Assembly (NCBI GenBank): GCA_947258385.1
Contig: CAMYII010000103.1
Location: forward strand, 1 to 33,524
Source: Acidiferrobacterales bacterium
GTDB taxonomy: Bacteria > Pseudomonadota > Gammaproteobacteria > Acidiferrobacterales > SZUA-150
DNA: 33,524 bases
Direction of reading: 5' to 3'
The stretch's first letter is position 1; each line of letters starts with the position of its first letter. The notes below the pieces were generated by a model that saw nothing but the letters and a program-made list of their open reading frames with translations, had not been told where the DNA came from and did no database searches. Below, piece by piece: positions 1 to 7,960 of the stretch. The position numbers and the translations under genes were made by a program.

Positions 1-156
1 GTGCAGCAGTATTTCTCCCAAAAAGGCGTGATCCCCCAGCGTTTGGAGTCTTACGGCAAGGGCGAGTCCCAGCCCGTGGCCTCCAACGCCACGGAGTCGG
101 GCAAGCGGGCCAACCGGCGGGTGGAGATCTTTATTACGCCGATCGTCGCAGGGTAG
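1..156 (+). CDS. OmpA-family protein, C-terminal fragment (peptidoglycan-binding domain)
   Basis: This is the 3' end of a gene that begins outside the window; 51 codons and a TAG stop are visible. The reading frame ends with the signature of the OmpA C-terminal domain: a YGKGESQPVASN stretch followed by ESGKRANRRVEI. In OmpA/MotB/Pal proteins this Asn...Arg-x-x-Asn-Arg-Arg-Val region binds diaminopimelate in peptidoglycan. The protein would therefore be an outer-membrane or periplasmic protein that anchors to the cell wall. The N-terminal part is not visible, so it could be a lipoprotein, a porin-type OmpA or a DUF4398-OmpA type protein. The domain call is firm; the exact family is open. Confidence 0.85.
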   Translation: MQQYFSQKGVIPQRLESYGKGESQPVASNATESGKRANRRVEIFITPIVAG

Positions 157-177
157 CGCATTTTACGATCGCGTCTT

Positions 178-210
178 CCTGCAGGCCGAAGCGTGAGTTT
201 GGCCTGCAGG
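178..210. terminator. Inverted repeat after the OmpA-type gene
   Basis: A perfect 10-bp inverted repeat (CCTGCAGGCC at 178-187 and GGCCTGCAGG at 201-210) with a 13-nt loop lies 22 nt after the OmpA stop codon. No T-run follows on either strand, so it is a strong stem-loop but not a textbook intrinsic terminator. It may stabilise the mRNA 3' end or separate the two convergent genes. Confidence 0.45.
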
Positions 211-242
211 CGGCGCGCAACGGCACCGGTCCGGCAATTGTC

Positions 243-464
243 TTACTGAGAGCCGCGCAAACCGGGGGCATCATTTAACCAGCTTGACCATTGGGCATGG
301 TGCGAGACGTCGACGCCATCGTGCTTTGCTCTGCGCTGCAAAAGCGTTTGCAGTTCCTGCAATAGTTCGGAATCCATCAGCTCAGGGTCTTGCGGCAGGT
401 GAGCATGCAGGATGCGATAGATGAGCTTGAGCTCGGTAAGGGAGTACTTGTCGAGGGATTTCAT
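243..464 (-). CDS. Small conserved-looking hypothetical protein
   Basis: The ATG at 464 opens a 73-residue acidic protein (MKSLDKYSLTELKLIYRIL...). The open frame can be extended to a TTG at 542 that abuts the hemY stop codon, but the ATG start gives a more natural N-terminus. The sequence looks helical and charged, with no signal peptide, membrane segment or cysteine cluster. It follows the protoporphyrinogen oxidase gene on the same strand, with the two reading frames about 80 nt apart, so it is probably the last gene of that transcript. I do not recognise a domain. The protein-like composition and the position in an operon support a real gene; function is unknown. Confidence 0.55.
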   Translation of the reverse strand: MKSLDKYSLTELKLIYRILHAHLPQDPELMDSELLQELQTLLQRRAKHDGVDVSHHAQWSSWLNDAPGLRGSQ

Positions 465-542
465 GTGCCACTCATGTAATTTGTGTGGTGCGTTCAGGAC
501 GATAATCTCATATCTGGTCGGATGCGCGGTAATCGATAACAA

Positions 543-1886
543 TCATCCGGGGCCGATAGTCTCCGCCAGTGCCTTGGCGCTGTTGAGACAATCCGCCACC
601 GAGATCCCATCGCGCCAGTTGGCACGCAGGTGCAGGCCCGGCCAGCGAGCCAGCGAGGTATCAATGCCGGCCAGGCGATCGAGATGTCCGAGCTCATATT
701 GCGGGATGGCACGCGGCCAGAGCCTGACACGCGAGAACACCGGTTCGCCCTGGATGCCCAGCAAGGGACGCAGATCCCGGAGCACATGGGTTGCCAAAGC
801 CGTGTCCTCGCGATCGGTGATCTTCGTATTACGGGCGCCGCCGATAAATGCCGTCAACAGTACCGTGTGATCCGGGGCCCTCCCCGGGAACAGGGTGGAG
901 GAGAACAAGACACCCAGTGTCTGCAGCCCGGTGCACCGCGGTATTAACATTCCGAAGCCATCCAATGGATGCGCCACGCGATTGCGTGCAAATCCGAGGG
1001 CGATCGAGGCGACCGGCGGATAGGCGATCTGCGAGAGCGAGTCGGCCATGGTGGCGTCGAGCGAGGCCACAAGCTCTGCCGCATGATAGGCCGGGGCCGC
1101 GAGCACCACATGGTCAGCTGAGTAGTCCATATCGTTTGCACGCACTGACCAGCGCCCGCCCGGACTCTGCGACAGGTGGGTGGCCGCGTGCTGCAGGTGT
1201 ACTGCGTCACCCAGGGCGTCGGCGATGGCGTTTGGAAGGCTCTGCATGCCCCGGCGGAAGGAGACCAGGCGCCCCGACGGAGCCGGCCCGCTCCGCCGTC
1301 CGCGAACCATGCGCATGATCGCACCAAGGATCAACGATCCATACTCCGCCTCGAGGGCATAAATTCTGGCCGTGGCGGCGCGTACCGACAGTGCCTCGGC
1401 GTCTCCGGCATACACACCGGAAATAAACGGATCGACCGCCCAATCGAGAAACTCGTGTCCCAGCCGGCGGCGCACAAATTCGGCAACCGATTCCTCTTTC
1501 GTGGCCCGACCATGGAAAGGTTCAAGCAGCAAACGCAGCTTGGCGTCGGTACTGAACAATGGTGTTTTGAAAAACGCAACCGGGCCACCAGGCAAAGCGA
1601 CCGGCCGGTTGTCCTTGAGGATATACCGGCGGCGCGCCGCCCGGTTTGCCTCGAGCATTTCCTGTTCAAGCCCGAGCGCTTGTACCAATTCACCAAGGGC
1701 GTCACCTCGATCGAGTGTCGAGTTTGGTCCCGCCTCGACCAGAAAGCCGTCGCTCTGCTCACTGCGTAAGCAGCCCCCGGGCTGAGGACCCGCTTCCAAT
1801 ATCTGCACTTGATGCCCGCTTTGTTTCAGAAACCAAGCGCTCGCAAGCCCGGAAATCCCCGCCCCGATGATGATGATCTCAGCCAT
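543..1886 (-). CDS. hemY: Protoporphyrinogen oxidase (FAD-dependent, HemY/PPOX type)
   Basis: This 447-residue protein is a flavin amine-oxidase superfamily enzyme. It would oxidise protoporphyrinogen IX to protoporphyrin IX in the penultimate step of haem synthesis. The N-terminus has the dinucleotide-binding motif GAGISGL (residues 8-14) and the following acidic strand end (ILEAGPQPGG). VEAGPNSTLD (around residues 51-60) is typical of the PPOX branch rather than of general amine oxidases. The C-terminus has the second FAD-contact segment (GLHLRANWRDGISVADC). Length matches the family (about 450-470). Some databases call this oxygen-dependent form hemG, but it is unrelated to the flavodoxin-like HemG of E. 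coli. The ATG at 1886 is the natural start because the FAD motif begins immediately after it. The small gene at 243-464 is downstream on the same strand. Confidence 0.9.
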   Translation of the reverse strand: MAEIIIIGAGISGLASAWFLKQSGHQVQILEAGPQPGGCLRSEQSDGFLVEAGPNSTLDRGDALGELVQALGLEQEMLEANRAARRRYILKDNRPVALPGGPVAFFKTPLFSTDAKLRLLLEPFHGRATKEESVAEFVRRRLGHEFLDWAVDPFISGVYAGDAEALSVRAATARIYALEAEYGSLILGAIMRMVRGRRSGPAPSGRLVSFRRGMQSLPNAIADALGDAVHLQHAATHLSQSPGGRWSVRANDMDYSADHVVLAAPAYHAAELVASLDATMADSLSQIAYPPVASIALGFARNRVAHPLDGFGMLIPRCTGLQTLGVLFSSTLFPGRAPDHTVLLTAFIGGARNTKITDREDTALATHVLRDLRPLLGIQGEPVFSRVRLWPRAIPQYELGHLDRLAGIDTSLARWPGLHLRANWRDGISVADCLNSAKALAETIGPG

Positions 1887-2059
1887 GTGGCGAAGAAGCC
1901 AGATGCAAGTGTTTTATCCTGAGCCGTTGTTTCGTGGTATCTGCGTCGGTTTTGCGATATGTCACACTGGGCCATTCGAGCGCCATCAGGACATCGATAC
2001 ACCTGATGAGATGCCCAACGGTAATCAAATCCGGTATGATGCCCGGTAACGACGCGGGC

Positions 2060-2065
2060 ATTATA
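2060..2065 (-). promoter_or_regulatory. Candidate -10 element for hemY
   Basis: On the minus strand the sequence reads TATAAT followed by a GC-rich discriminator (GCCCGCG). This is a good sigma-70 -10 element about 175 nt upstream of the hemY ATG. No convincing -35 hexamer is present at 16-18 nt. The leader would be long. Support is from the hexamer alone. Confidence 0.35.
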
Positions 2066-2116
2066 CGTTAGGGGTGACCATAATGACACCAGTGTCCTTT
2101 CCGATTTCGTGCTGCT

Positions 2117-3037
2117 ATGTTTGGGAGAATTACATCAGTTCTTGTGTTGCTGCTGGGTGACGGATCATGGCCGGCCGTCGGTGAGCCGAACGTCTGGAGT
2201 TCGGAATTGAGTCCTATCGCCGATGTGCACCTGCACTACAGCTGGGATCAACAGGAAGTCACCACGCCCAAAGAGGCGATTCAGCGCCTCGAAGACAATA
2301 ATGTTGTTCTCGCAGTAGTCAGCAGCACGCCACCGGAACTCGCGCTTGAGCTGCGTGAGCTTGCAGGCGACTGGGTTATCCCGTTGTTTCGTCCCTATCT
2401 TGAGCCCGGACGCAGACACAGTTGGTTCAACGATACGCGCGTGCTAGAAGCCGCGCGCAATGCGCTTGCAAGTGGAAAATATCAAGGTATCGGTGAGTTT
2501 CACATGATCGCAGGCCACGGCCCAAGTCTTAAGAATCCCGTACTTCAAGGTCTCATTGAACTTGCCATTGAGTTCGACGTACCCCTGTTAATTCATACCG
2601 AGACGTCCAGTCACCGCTATTTTCTGCCACTGTGCAAAAGATATCCGCGCGCCCGTTTCCTTTGGGCCCATGCCGGCGGACTGCTGGATGCCGGGCAGGT
2701 GGGTGCGCTCATGGACGCCTGCGCCAATGTCTGGATCGAGCTTTCAGCCCGTGATCCCTGGCGGTATATCCATTCACCCATCGCCGATACTGAAGGTCGC
2801 CTGCTTCCCGCCTGGCTGGCACTGATCCGCAGGTATCCTGACCGCTTCATGGTAGGCTCCGATCCGGTGTGGCCAGTGGAGAATCTGCACGCCTGGGATG
2901 AGCCCGATACCGGTTGGGAGCGCCTTGGCGAATACCTGCAATTCCACAGGCGCTGGCTGAACGCGTTGCCGGAGCCGTTAACCGAGAGGCTGCGGTTGCG
3001 CAATGCGCAGCGTTTTTTCAGAAACGATGGGCGTTGA
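2117..3037 (+). CDS. Amidohydrolase-superfamily TIM-barrel protein
   Basis: This 306-residue protein belongs to the metal-dependent amidohydrolase fold (amidohydrolase 2-like). Visible metal-site elements, in order, are DVHLH (around residues 36-40) at the end of strand 1, GIGEFH near the middle, LLIHTE, LWAHAG, and VGSDPVW near the C-terminus. These correspond to the HxH pair, the strand-5 and strand-6 histidines and the strand-8 aspartate. A weak hydrophobic N-terminus (MFGRITSVLVLLLGDG) might be a signal sequence or might mean that the true start lies a little downstream; no strong Shine-Dalgarno precedes the ATG. It is divergent from hemY and convergent with the GRAS gene, so it is likely transcribed alone. 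The substrate cannot be deduced. Confidence 0.75.
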   Translation: MFGRITSVLVLLLGDGSWPAVGEPNVWSSELSPIADVHLHYSWDQQEVTTPKEAIQRLEDNNVVLAVVSSTPPELALELRELAGDWVIPLFRPYLEPGRRHSWFNDTRVLEAARNALASGKYQGIGEFHMIAGHGPSLKNPVLQGLIELAIEFDVPLLIHTETSSHRYFLPLCKRYPRARFLWAHAGGLLDAGQVGALMDACANVWIELSARDPWRYIHSPIADTEGRLLPAWLALIRRYPDRFMVGSDPVWPVENLHAWDEPDTGWERLGEYLQFHRRWLNALPEPLTERLRLRNAQRFFRNDGR

Positions 3038-3067
3038 TAGGGGGCTGAAACGAACCAATGAGAGACG

Positions 3068-3081
3068 ACGCTTTTTAGCGT
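3068..3081. terminator. Small stem-loop between convergent genes
   Basis: ACGCT-TTTT-AGCGT forms a 5-bp stem between the stop codons of the amidohydrolase and GRAS genes. It is short and has no clear U-tract on either strand, so a terminator role is only suggested by position. Confidence 0.2.
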
Positions 3082-3119
3082 GCCCGCTGCCACACGGCGA
3101 TGTTATGATTGATCAGTGA

Positions 3120-4223
3120 TTACGAGCCCATCACCGAAATCAATGCCACTAGCGTCTCGCCTTCGAAATCCAGGCCAATATAGGAATCCTTCCACGAAGC
3201 GGATACCGTCCCGTCGCCGCTGAGCACGGGTAAAGGCCCGTATTTAGGCCTAAAACCCGCATCAAGCAGTCGTCTCATCCACATCTCGGCACGTTCATGA
3301 CGTTCACAACGAATCGGCTCACTGTCTGACAGAATGTCGTCGATTTCTCTACCGAAGAACTTTATCTTAATCGCCTTCTTGACGTCTTCGTGGATATTGA
3401 GCTGGTCGATGACCAGAAACTTCAAGCCAAAATGATTCCAGGCGTTTCTGAAGCGTGTGGACAAACACGCGCTCTCGTGATCCGAGTTCGGCTCGGCCAA
3501 CACGAAGCCGACTGGGTTGAGGTCCCGAACATGGTAGAGGACCTTGCTTTTCTGGTCGATTCCATCAATCGTTGGTCGTATATGGTTTAATGAAAATACC
3601 TCATTTACAATAACGTCGCCTTCGACGTTACTAATTTCACTCCATTCGCGAGGCGTAAGTTCTTCGACGCATTTTTGTACTGGTATAAAGCTGAGCTCGG
3701 TTCCATATTTTGGCCCTAGCAATGACAGCAGCCTTTCGGCCTGGTGCAATTTCTCCCTGGCCGGTTCTATGCCAATGATGGTAAGCCTTTTTGGCATGTT
3801 CCCTTGCTGCGATAAGAGCTTGAACAGGTCCAGTTCCTGGTGACCGTTACCGATGCCAATGTCGACCATAACGATATGGTGACGACCTTTCATAAAGCGA
3901 AAAAGAAGCTCATTCGCGATTCTTCTTGACAGGGATACGAGTGGGAAAATATTCGTTAGTACATCGAACAGGTCTACTTGCCACTCGTCGTACTGCCGCA
4001 GAGGGGGTTTGGCATCGCCCGGCAAATGAGAGACATATCGCCTGGTCAGTGCGGTCGCGAATAGGTAAGGCTGGAGCGGGTCGACGTCCTTGTCGGGGCT
4101 TAAGTGAGACTCCAGGAGATGAGAAAGCTTAATCTTGGCGTATTCTTTATCTCCGAACTGAATGGCATGCACTACACGGGCAAGCGCATGATAATCGTCG
4201 TTATGAAAATCAGGTGCCATCAT
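3120..4223 (-). CDS. GRAS-domain protein (bacterial homologue of plant GRAS regulators)
   Basis: This 367-residue protein follows the GRAS layout from end to end. An alpha-helical first region (residues about 10-70) resembles the leucine-rich LHR I segment. Next comes a VHIID-like Rossmann core (VMVDIGIGNGHQELDL, about 118-133), then a nucleotide-pocket-like IIGIEPAREKL. VNEVFSLNHI (206-215) is the equivalent of VN..F.LH. A PFYRE-like part follows, with AEPNSDHES, RFRNAWNHFGLKF and FFGREIDDILSDSEPIRCERHE (289-310), and then EMWMRRLLDAGF. The usual terminal SAW motif is degenerate. Bacterial GRAS proteins are regarded as Rossmann-fold relatives of methyltransferases; the ligand and reaction are unknown. 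Two adjacent ATGs (4223, 4220) are possible starts. A perfect CRP-type palindrome lies about 125-140 nt upstream, just beyond which is the CRP gene on the same strand. The family call rests on motif recognition and I consider it strong; function is not known. Confidence 0.8.
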   Translation of the reverse strand: MMAPDFHNDDYHALARVVHAIQFGDKEYAKIKLSHLLESHLSPDKDVDPLQPYLFATALTRRYVSHLPGDAKPPLRQYDEWQVDLFDVLTNIFPLVSLSRRIANELLFRFMKGRHHIVMVDIGIGNGHQELDLFKLLSQQGNMPKRLTIIGIEPAREKLHQAERLLSLLGPKYGTELSFIPVQKCVEELTPREWSEISNVEGDVIVNEVFSLNHIRPTIDGIDQKSKVLYHVRDLNPVGFVLAEPNSDHESACLSTRFRNAWNHFGLKFLVIDQLNIHEDVKKAIKIKFFGREIDDILSDSEPIRCERHERAEMWMRRLLDAGFRPKYGPLPVLSGDGTVSASWKDSYIGLDFEGETLVALISVMGS

Positions 4224-4539
4224 CAGGCGCGTTTCCCGTGGTTATTAGACACTGGATCGGCGAACGACCTTGCTGGCTCGCTTTCGCGTTACAAAGCGAT
4301 TTTAACGATTACGCCGCGCGTATTCACGGAACTAGTTCGCAGAAAAGCTGTGACATTTTTCACAATTTATGGGTAGTGGATGGTTGGTGACTCGCGCCAG
4401 GTTTGTCCATAGGCGGGGGGTCGGGCAAATCGCGCCAGTGTTGCTGCCGCAATCCGTGAAAAAGCCGGGATGACACCACTATTCATTGAGCGGGCATGGC
4501 GAAACGGGACCGAGAAACGGACGCGCAATGCCCTGTGGC
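4224..4539. other. Regulatory intergenic region between the CRP and GRAS genes
   Basis: This 316-nt stretch has no convincing gene. It contains the perfect CRP-type palindrome at 4349-4364 and, on the minus strand, a possible -10 hexamer TAAAAT (complement of 4299-4304). That hexamer would place a start site around 4290, so the palindrome would be centred near -65, a class I activator position. The rest shows no repeat or RNA gene that I can support. Confidence 0.5.
4349..4364. promoter_or_regulatory. Perfect CRP-type operator TGTGA-N6-TCACA
   Basis: The sequence TGTGACATTTTTCACA matches both CRP half-sites exactly (TGTGA at 4349-4353, TCACA at 4360-4364) with the canonical six-base spacer and A/T-rich flanks. 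For ten fixed positions the chance expectation in 33.5 kb of even composition is about 0.03. It lies between a gene for a CRP-type regulator and the GRAS gene, upstream of the latter. Binding by the neighbouring regulator is inference, but its recognition helix keeps the residues that read TGTGA. Confidence 0.75.
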
Positions 4540-5187
4540 TCAATATCCGCTGGGGAGTTTTTCGTGAATAACGATGTGCTTACCGCGGTAACTGATATAG
4601 CCGCCGGATTCCAGGCTTTTGAGGATGCGGGCGACCATTTCCCTGGATGCGCCGACGCGGTTGGCAAGCTCCTGCTGGGTTAGTCGCTCTTCGATGATAA
4701 GCTCTCCGTCTTCCTCATGCGCCAGCGCAAGCAGCGTCTTCGCCACGCGCCCGTAGACATCGAGTAAGGCGAGACTTTTCACGTTGTCGGTCAGCTGCCT
4801 GACCCTTCGGGTCAGGTCCTTGATCACGCTGATAGCGATCTCCGGATGTCCAGACAGGACCTGTTTAAAGTCGTTTTTTGAGATGACAGAAAACGTCGAT
4901 TTTTCAAGGGTTATTACGGAAGCCGAGCGTTCGGCATCATCGATTAACGCGAGCTCGCCGAAATACTCGCCGGGCCCGTGGCTATTTATGATTATTTCTC
5001 TGCCGTTCTCGTCGCTCAGAAAAACCTTCACCTTACCATCCAGTATTATATATAGAGAGTCGGTCGTATCGCCTTCATTGATGATAACGGAATTCTTGGG
5101 ATAGGCTCTGCTCACGGCGTGCCGCTCGATAGCGGCAAGTTCGCACTCATTCAGGCCTGAAAAAATTGGGATCTTGCGCAGCATCAT
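4540..5187 (-). CDS. Crp/Fnr-family transcription regulator, CRP-like
   Basis: This 215-residue protein has an N-terminal cyclic-nucleotide-binding beta-barrel (residues about 5-120) and a C-terminal winged helix (about 140-210). The barrel carries the phosphate-binding-cassette pattern GELALIDDAERSASV. This keeps the Gly-Glu and Arg-Ser pairs (G77-E78, R87-S88) that bind cAMP in E. coli CRP. The dimer helix has LTDNVKSLALLDVYGRV. The recognition helix ASREMVARILK keeps Arg182, Glu183 and Arg187, equivalent to R180/E181/R185 of CRP, which contact TGTGA. There are no Fnr-type cysteines at the N-terminus. The position of CRP Ser128 is Asp134, so ligand affinity or specificity may differ. It is divergent from the cyclase gene and upstream of the GRAS gene. 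Two adjacent ATGs (5187, 5184) are possible starts. Confidence 0.9.
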   Translation of the reverse strand: MMLRKIPIFSGLNECELAAIERHAVSRAYPKNSVIINEGDTTDSLYIILDGKVKVFLSDENGREIIINSHGPGEYFGELALIDDAERSASVITLEKSTFSVISKNDFKQVLSGHPEIAISVIKDLTRRVRQLTDNVKSLALLDVYGRVAKTLLALAHEEDGELIIEERLTQQELANRVGASREMVARILKSLESGGYISYRGKHIVIHEKLPSGY

Positions 5188-5481
5188 TCGGTGACCTGGT
5201 TAGCTCCTCCTGCTTGGATTGGACAGGTTCGGTCGGACATCGAGGTTCTTGATACGCTAATATCTGAAATTGAATCTTGAATTGCAAGCGGTTTATAAAG
5301 TTCCATGGCGCCTGTCAAAGATCTATGGCAATCCCGCGCGGGCGCAGTTGCGCCTGAGTCTTGCGCGGGAAATGGCAGCTGGTACAGAATGCAGGGCAGA
5401 CTCCAGCATTGTCCAGGGGCCGGTCGCTGGTCTGTCGCCGGGCAAGCAGGCTTTGGACAGGGCCGGCATAGGAAATTCATC

Positions 5482-7725
5482 ATGACACGCTCAATCAGGG
5501 CTATTAGCTTGGGCCTCACTATAGCAGCGCTGGGGGTGGGCATCTATGTCCTGTTCAATGGGGCTCATCTCGAGGAAAATCTCGGTCTGACTCTGCTGTT
5601 CAAGCAACGTGGTTCGACGCAGGCGCCGGGCGAGGTCATTATCGTCACCATCGACAAGGTTTCTGCGGACAGGCTGCGACTCCCCAACGACCCGGAAAAA
5701 TGGCCTCGTAGCCTGCACGCCGAGCTCATCGGTAAACTCGTGAACGCCGGCGTGGCCGTTATCGTGTTTGATATCTATTTCAAAGAGCAGCGTTCCCCGG
5801 CGGAGGATGGTGTTCTGGCCGAAGCGATGCGCCGCGCGGGCAATGTCATTCTCTTCAGCTATATCAAGCGGGAGATCCTGCCCATATCAAATGATCCCTC
5901 CGGGAGCGCCGTGCAAGCCACGATCGACCGCGTCATGCCGCCCACGCCCAGGCTGGCCGACGCAGCGTTGGCGCTCGCCCCGTTTACGTTGCCTAAGGTA
6001 CCGGTCAGGGTGAGCCGGTTCTGGACCTTCCGCCCGTCTACCGGTGAGCTCCCCACGATGCCGGCGGTGACATTACAGCTCCACGCCCTCGATGTTTATT
6101 CCGATTTGCTGGCATTGATCAGTGAACTCAGGCCCGATGAGGCGCTTCAGCTGCCGCGGTCCACGGACGAGGCCCTGGCCGAAGCCGGCCTCGTTGGGTT
6201 GGTTGCCAGTTTGCGGGCATTTTTCAACAACCGGCCGGCCCTGGCCCAATCCCTGTTGGACAAGCTGCAGCGGGAGCCCACGCAAAACGGGGGGGCAGGC
6301 AAGCGTGAGCGGCTTGTTGCCTTGTTGAAGCTATACCAGGGCGACAACGCACGCTATCTCAATTTTTATGGGCCTCCACGCAGCATTACCACAGTGCCCT
6401 ACATTGATGTGCTTACCGGAGACGCGCTGTCGCAGGTCGATTTCCAAGGTAAAGTCGTTTTCATCGGATTTTCCGAACGCCTTCAACCTGAGCAGAAGGA
6501 CGGGTTTTATACGGTATTCTCGCAGACCAGCGGTCTCGACTTGAGCGGAGTCGAGATCGCCGCAACGGCCTTTGCAAATCTGTTCGAAGGCAAAACGATC
6601 GTCCCATTGAACCCGGTGCCGCTGCTGCTCCTGATAATGGTTTTCGGGGTATCAATCGCGGCTGTGTGCCGCCTGTTGCCGACATCTACGGCAATCGTAG
6701 CGAGCGTAGCGTTTGCAGGAACCTATCTTGGGGTGTGCTTCTATTTTTTCCGGCGCACCGGCGCATGGTTGCCGGTTATTATACCTGTGTTCCTGCAGAC
6801 ACCCGTCGCCTTGTTCGTTTCTGTCTTTCTGCGCTATGGGGAAACGAATCGCGAGCGCAAGCGGATCCGTCGGGCGTTCGGTTATTATTTGCCAAACAAA
6901 GTCGTGGACCAACTCGCAGATAATGTTGGAGGGATGCGGACCAACGGGCAACTACTATACGGAATCTGCCTGGCGACTGACGCCGAGCAATATACGCGAC
7001 TTGCCGAATCCATGGATCCGCAGACGCTGGCCGAGTTGATGAATAGATATTATGGGGTCTTGTTTGAACCGGTCCGCGCCCGAGCCGGGATTATATCTGA
7101 CGTCGTGGGTGATGCGATGTTGGCGATATGGTCGGCGACCCGAGATGAACCGGGGCTCAGATCCAAGGCTTGTGAGGCAGCGTTGGAGATCACAGAAGTA
7201 GCTGAGCAGTTCAACCGATCTCTCGGTGGCCCCTCGCTACCGACCCGTATCGGTCTGCACGCCGGGCAGATAATGGTCGGCAATATCGGGGCTATGGATC
7301 ACTATGAGTACCGCGCCGTTGGCGATATCGTCAACACGGCATCGAGGATCCAGGGTCTCAATAAGAAACTGGGCACGCGCATTCTGGCCTCGCAAGAGAC
7401 GCTGGAGGGACTCAAGGGGTTCGTGACGCGCGAGTTGGGCAGTTTTCGATTGGCGGGCAAGCAGCAGGCTCTCGTTCTGCATGAGCTGTTGTGCCGTATT
7501 GAGAATCAGACCGGGGATTGTCGGCAACTCTGCAGAGTATTCGCCGGGGGTTTGGCGGCCTACAAGGCGGGCGCATGGGAAGACGCCGCGGAGAAATTCT
7601 CAAAAGTACTTGAAAAAGCTACGGCCGACGGACCGGCGAATTTCTACTTGCAGTTATGCCGCTCATATGTGAAGGCGCCTCCCGCGGACGTGTGGGACGG
7701 AGTGGTCTGCATCGATCAAAAATAG
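5482..7725 (+). CDS. CHASE2-domain class III nucleotide cyclase
   Basis: From the ATG at 5482 (AGGAAA seven nt upstream) the product is 747 residues. The open frame continues upstream to 5305, but that part lacks a ribosome-binding site and reads unlike a protein N-terminus. An N-terminal hydrophobic anchor (about 8-25) leads into an extracytoplasmic CHASE2 sensor domain (about 30-365). Three membrane segments follow (about 378-450), then a cytoplasmic class III cyclase domain (about 490-670). Metal-binding aspartates are D500 (LATDAEQYT) and D544 (VVGDAML). The transition-state Asn618/Arg622 pair is present in VNTASR. The purine-selecting positions are unusual: Asp540 stands where Lys is normal, and Arg611 where Asp or Thr is normal. 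The C-terminal 80 residues look TPR-like. The product is probably cAMP for the divergent CRP-like regulator, but this is inference. Confidence 0.88.
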   Translation: MTRSIRAISLGLTIAALGVGIYVLFNGAHLEENLGLTLLFKQRGSTQAPGEVIIVTIDKVSADRLRLPNDPEKWPRSLHAELIGKLVNAGVAVIVFDIYFKEQRSPAEDGVLAEAMRRAGNVILFSYIKREILPISNDPSGSAVQATIDRVMPPTPRLADAALALAPFTLPKVPVRVSRFWTFRPSTGELPTMPAVTLQLHALDVYSDLLALISELRPDEALQLPRSTDEALAEAGLVGLVASLRAFFNNRPALAQSLLDKLQREPTQNGGAGKRERLVALLKLYQGDNARYLNFYGPPRSITTVPYIDVLTGDALSQVDFQGKVVFIGFSERLQPEQKDGFYTVFSQTSGLDLSGVEIAATAFANLFEGKTIVPLNPVPLLLLIMVFGVSIAAVCRLLPTSTAIVASVAFAGTYLGVCFYFFRRTGAWLPVIIPVFLQTPVALFVSVFLRYGETNRERKRIRRAFGYYLPNKVVDQLADNVGGMRTNGQLLYGICLATDAEQYTRLAESMDPQTLAELMNRYYGVLFEPVRARAGIISDVVGDAMLAIWSATRDEPGLRSKACEAALEITEVAEQFNRSLGGPSLPTRIGLHAGQIMVGNIGAMDHYEYRAVGDIVNTASRIQGLNKKLGTRILASQETLEGLKGFVTRELGSFRLAGKQQALVLHELLCRIENQTGDCRQLCRVFAGGLAAYKAGAWEDAAEKFSKVLEKATADGPANFYLQLCRSYVKAPPADVWDGVVCIDQK

Positions 7726-7813
7726 GGTCACGCCAGTGGGGCCGGTAAGCGGGCCATCGATGCGACGGGTCGCAGGATCAGTCGTATCTTTTTGTCGCAG
7801 CCCGAGGCAGGGC

Positions 7814-7829
7814 TGTAGGAGGAGTCACA
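7814..7829. promoter_or_regulatory. CRP-like site with one mismatch
   Basis: TGTAG-N6-TCACA matches the CRP consensus at nine of ten positions. It lies about 90 nt after the cyclase stop and about 490 nt upstream of the FecR-TPR gene, which is far for a direct activator. About one such near-match is expected by chance in a window of this size, so support comes only from its location in the cyclase-CRP island. Confidence 0.25.
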
Positions 7830-7910
7830 TAGCTGAGGTTTTCACTAAGGTACTATATAAGGGATCGGTGATTGATGAGAGTCGATGACCGAAACGTCTT
7901 TTCCGAATTA

Positions 7911-7940
7911 AGGAAGCTCTTATGTAACTCAGAGCTTCCT
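7911..7940. repeat. Perfect 10-bp inverted repeat (hairpin 1)
   Basis: AGGAAGCTCT at 7911-7920 and AGAGCTTCCT at 7931-7940 are perfect reverse complements separated by a 10-nt loop. It is the first of three consecutive hairpins upstream of the FecR-TPR gene. Confidence 0.7.
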
Positions 7941-7960
7941 GCGGTTCAGGGACGGACCGT

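Noticed and set aside
5305-5481. N-terminal extension of the CHASE2 cyclase
   Set aside because: The extension has no ribosome-binding site and is not membrane-like, whereas the ATG at 5482 has AGGAAA upstream and opens a proper membrane anchor.
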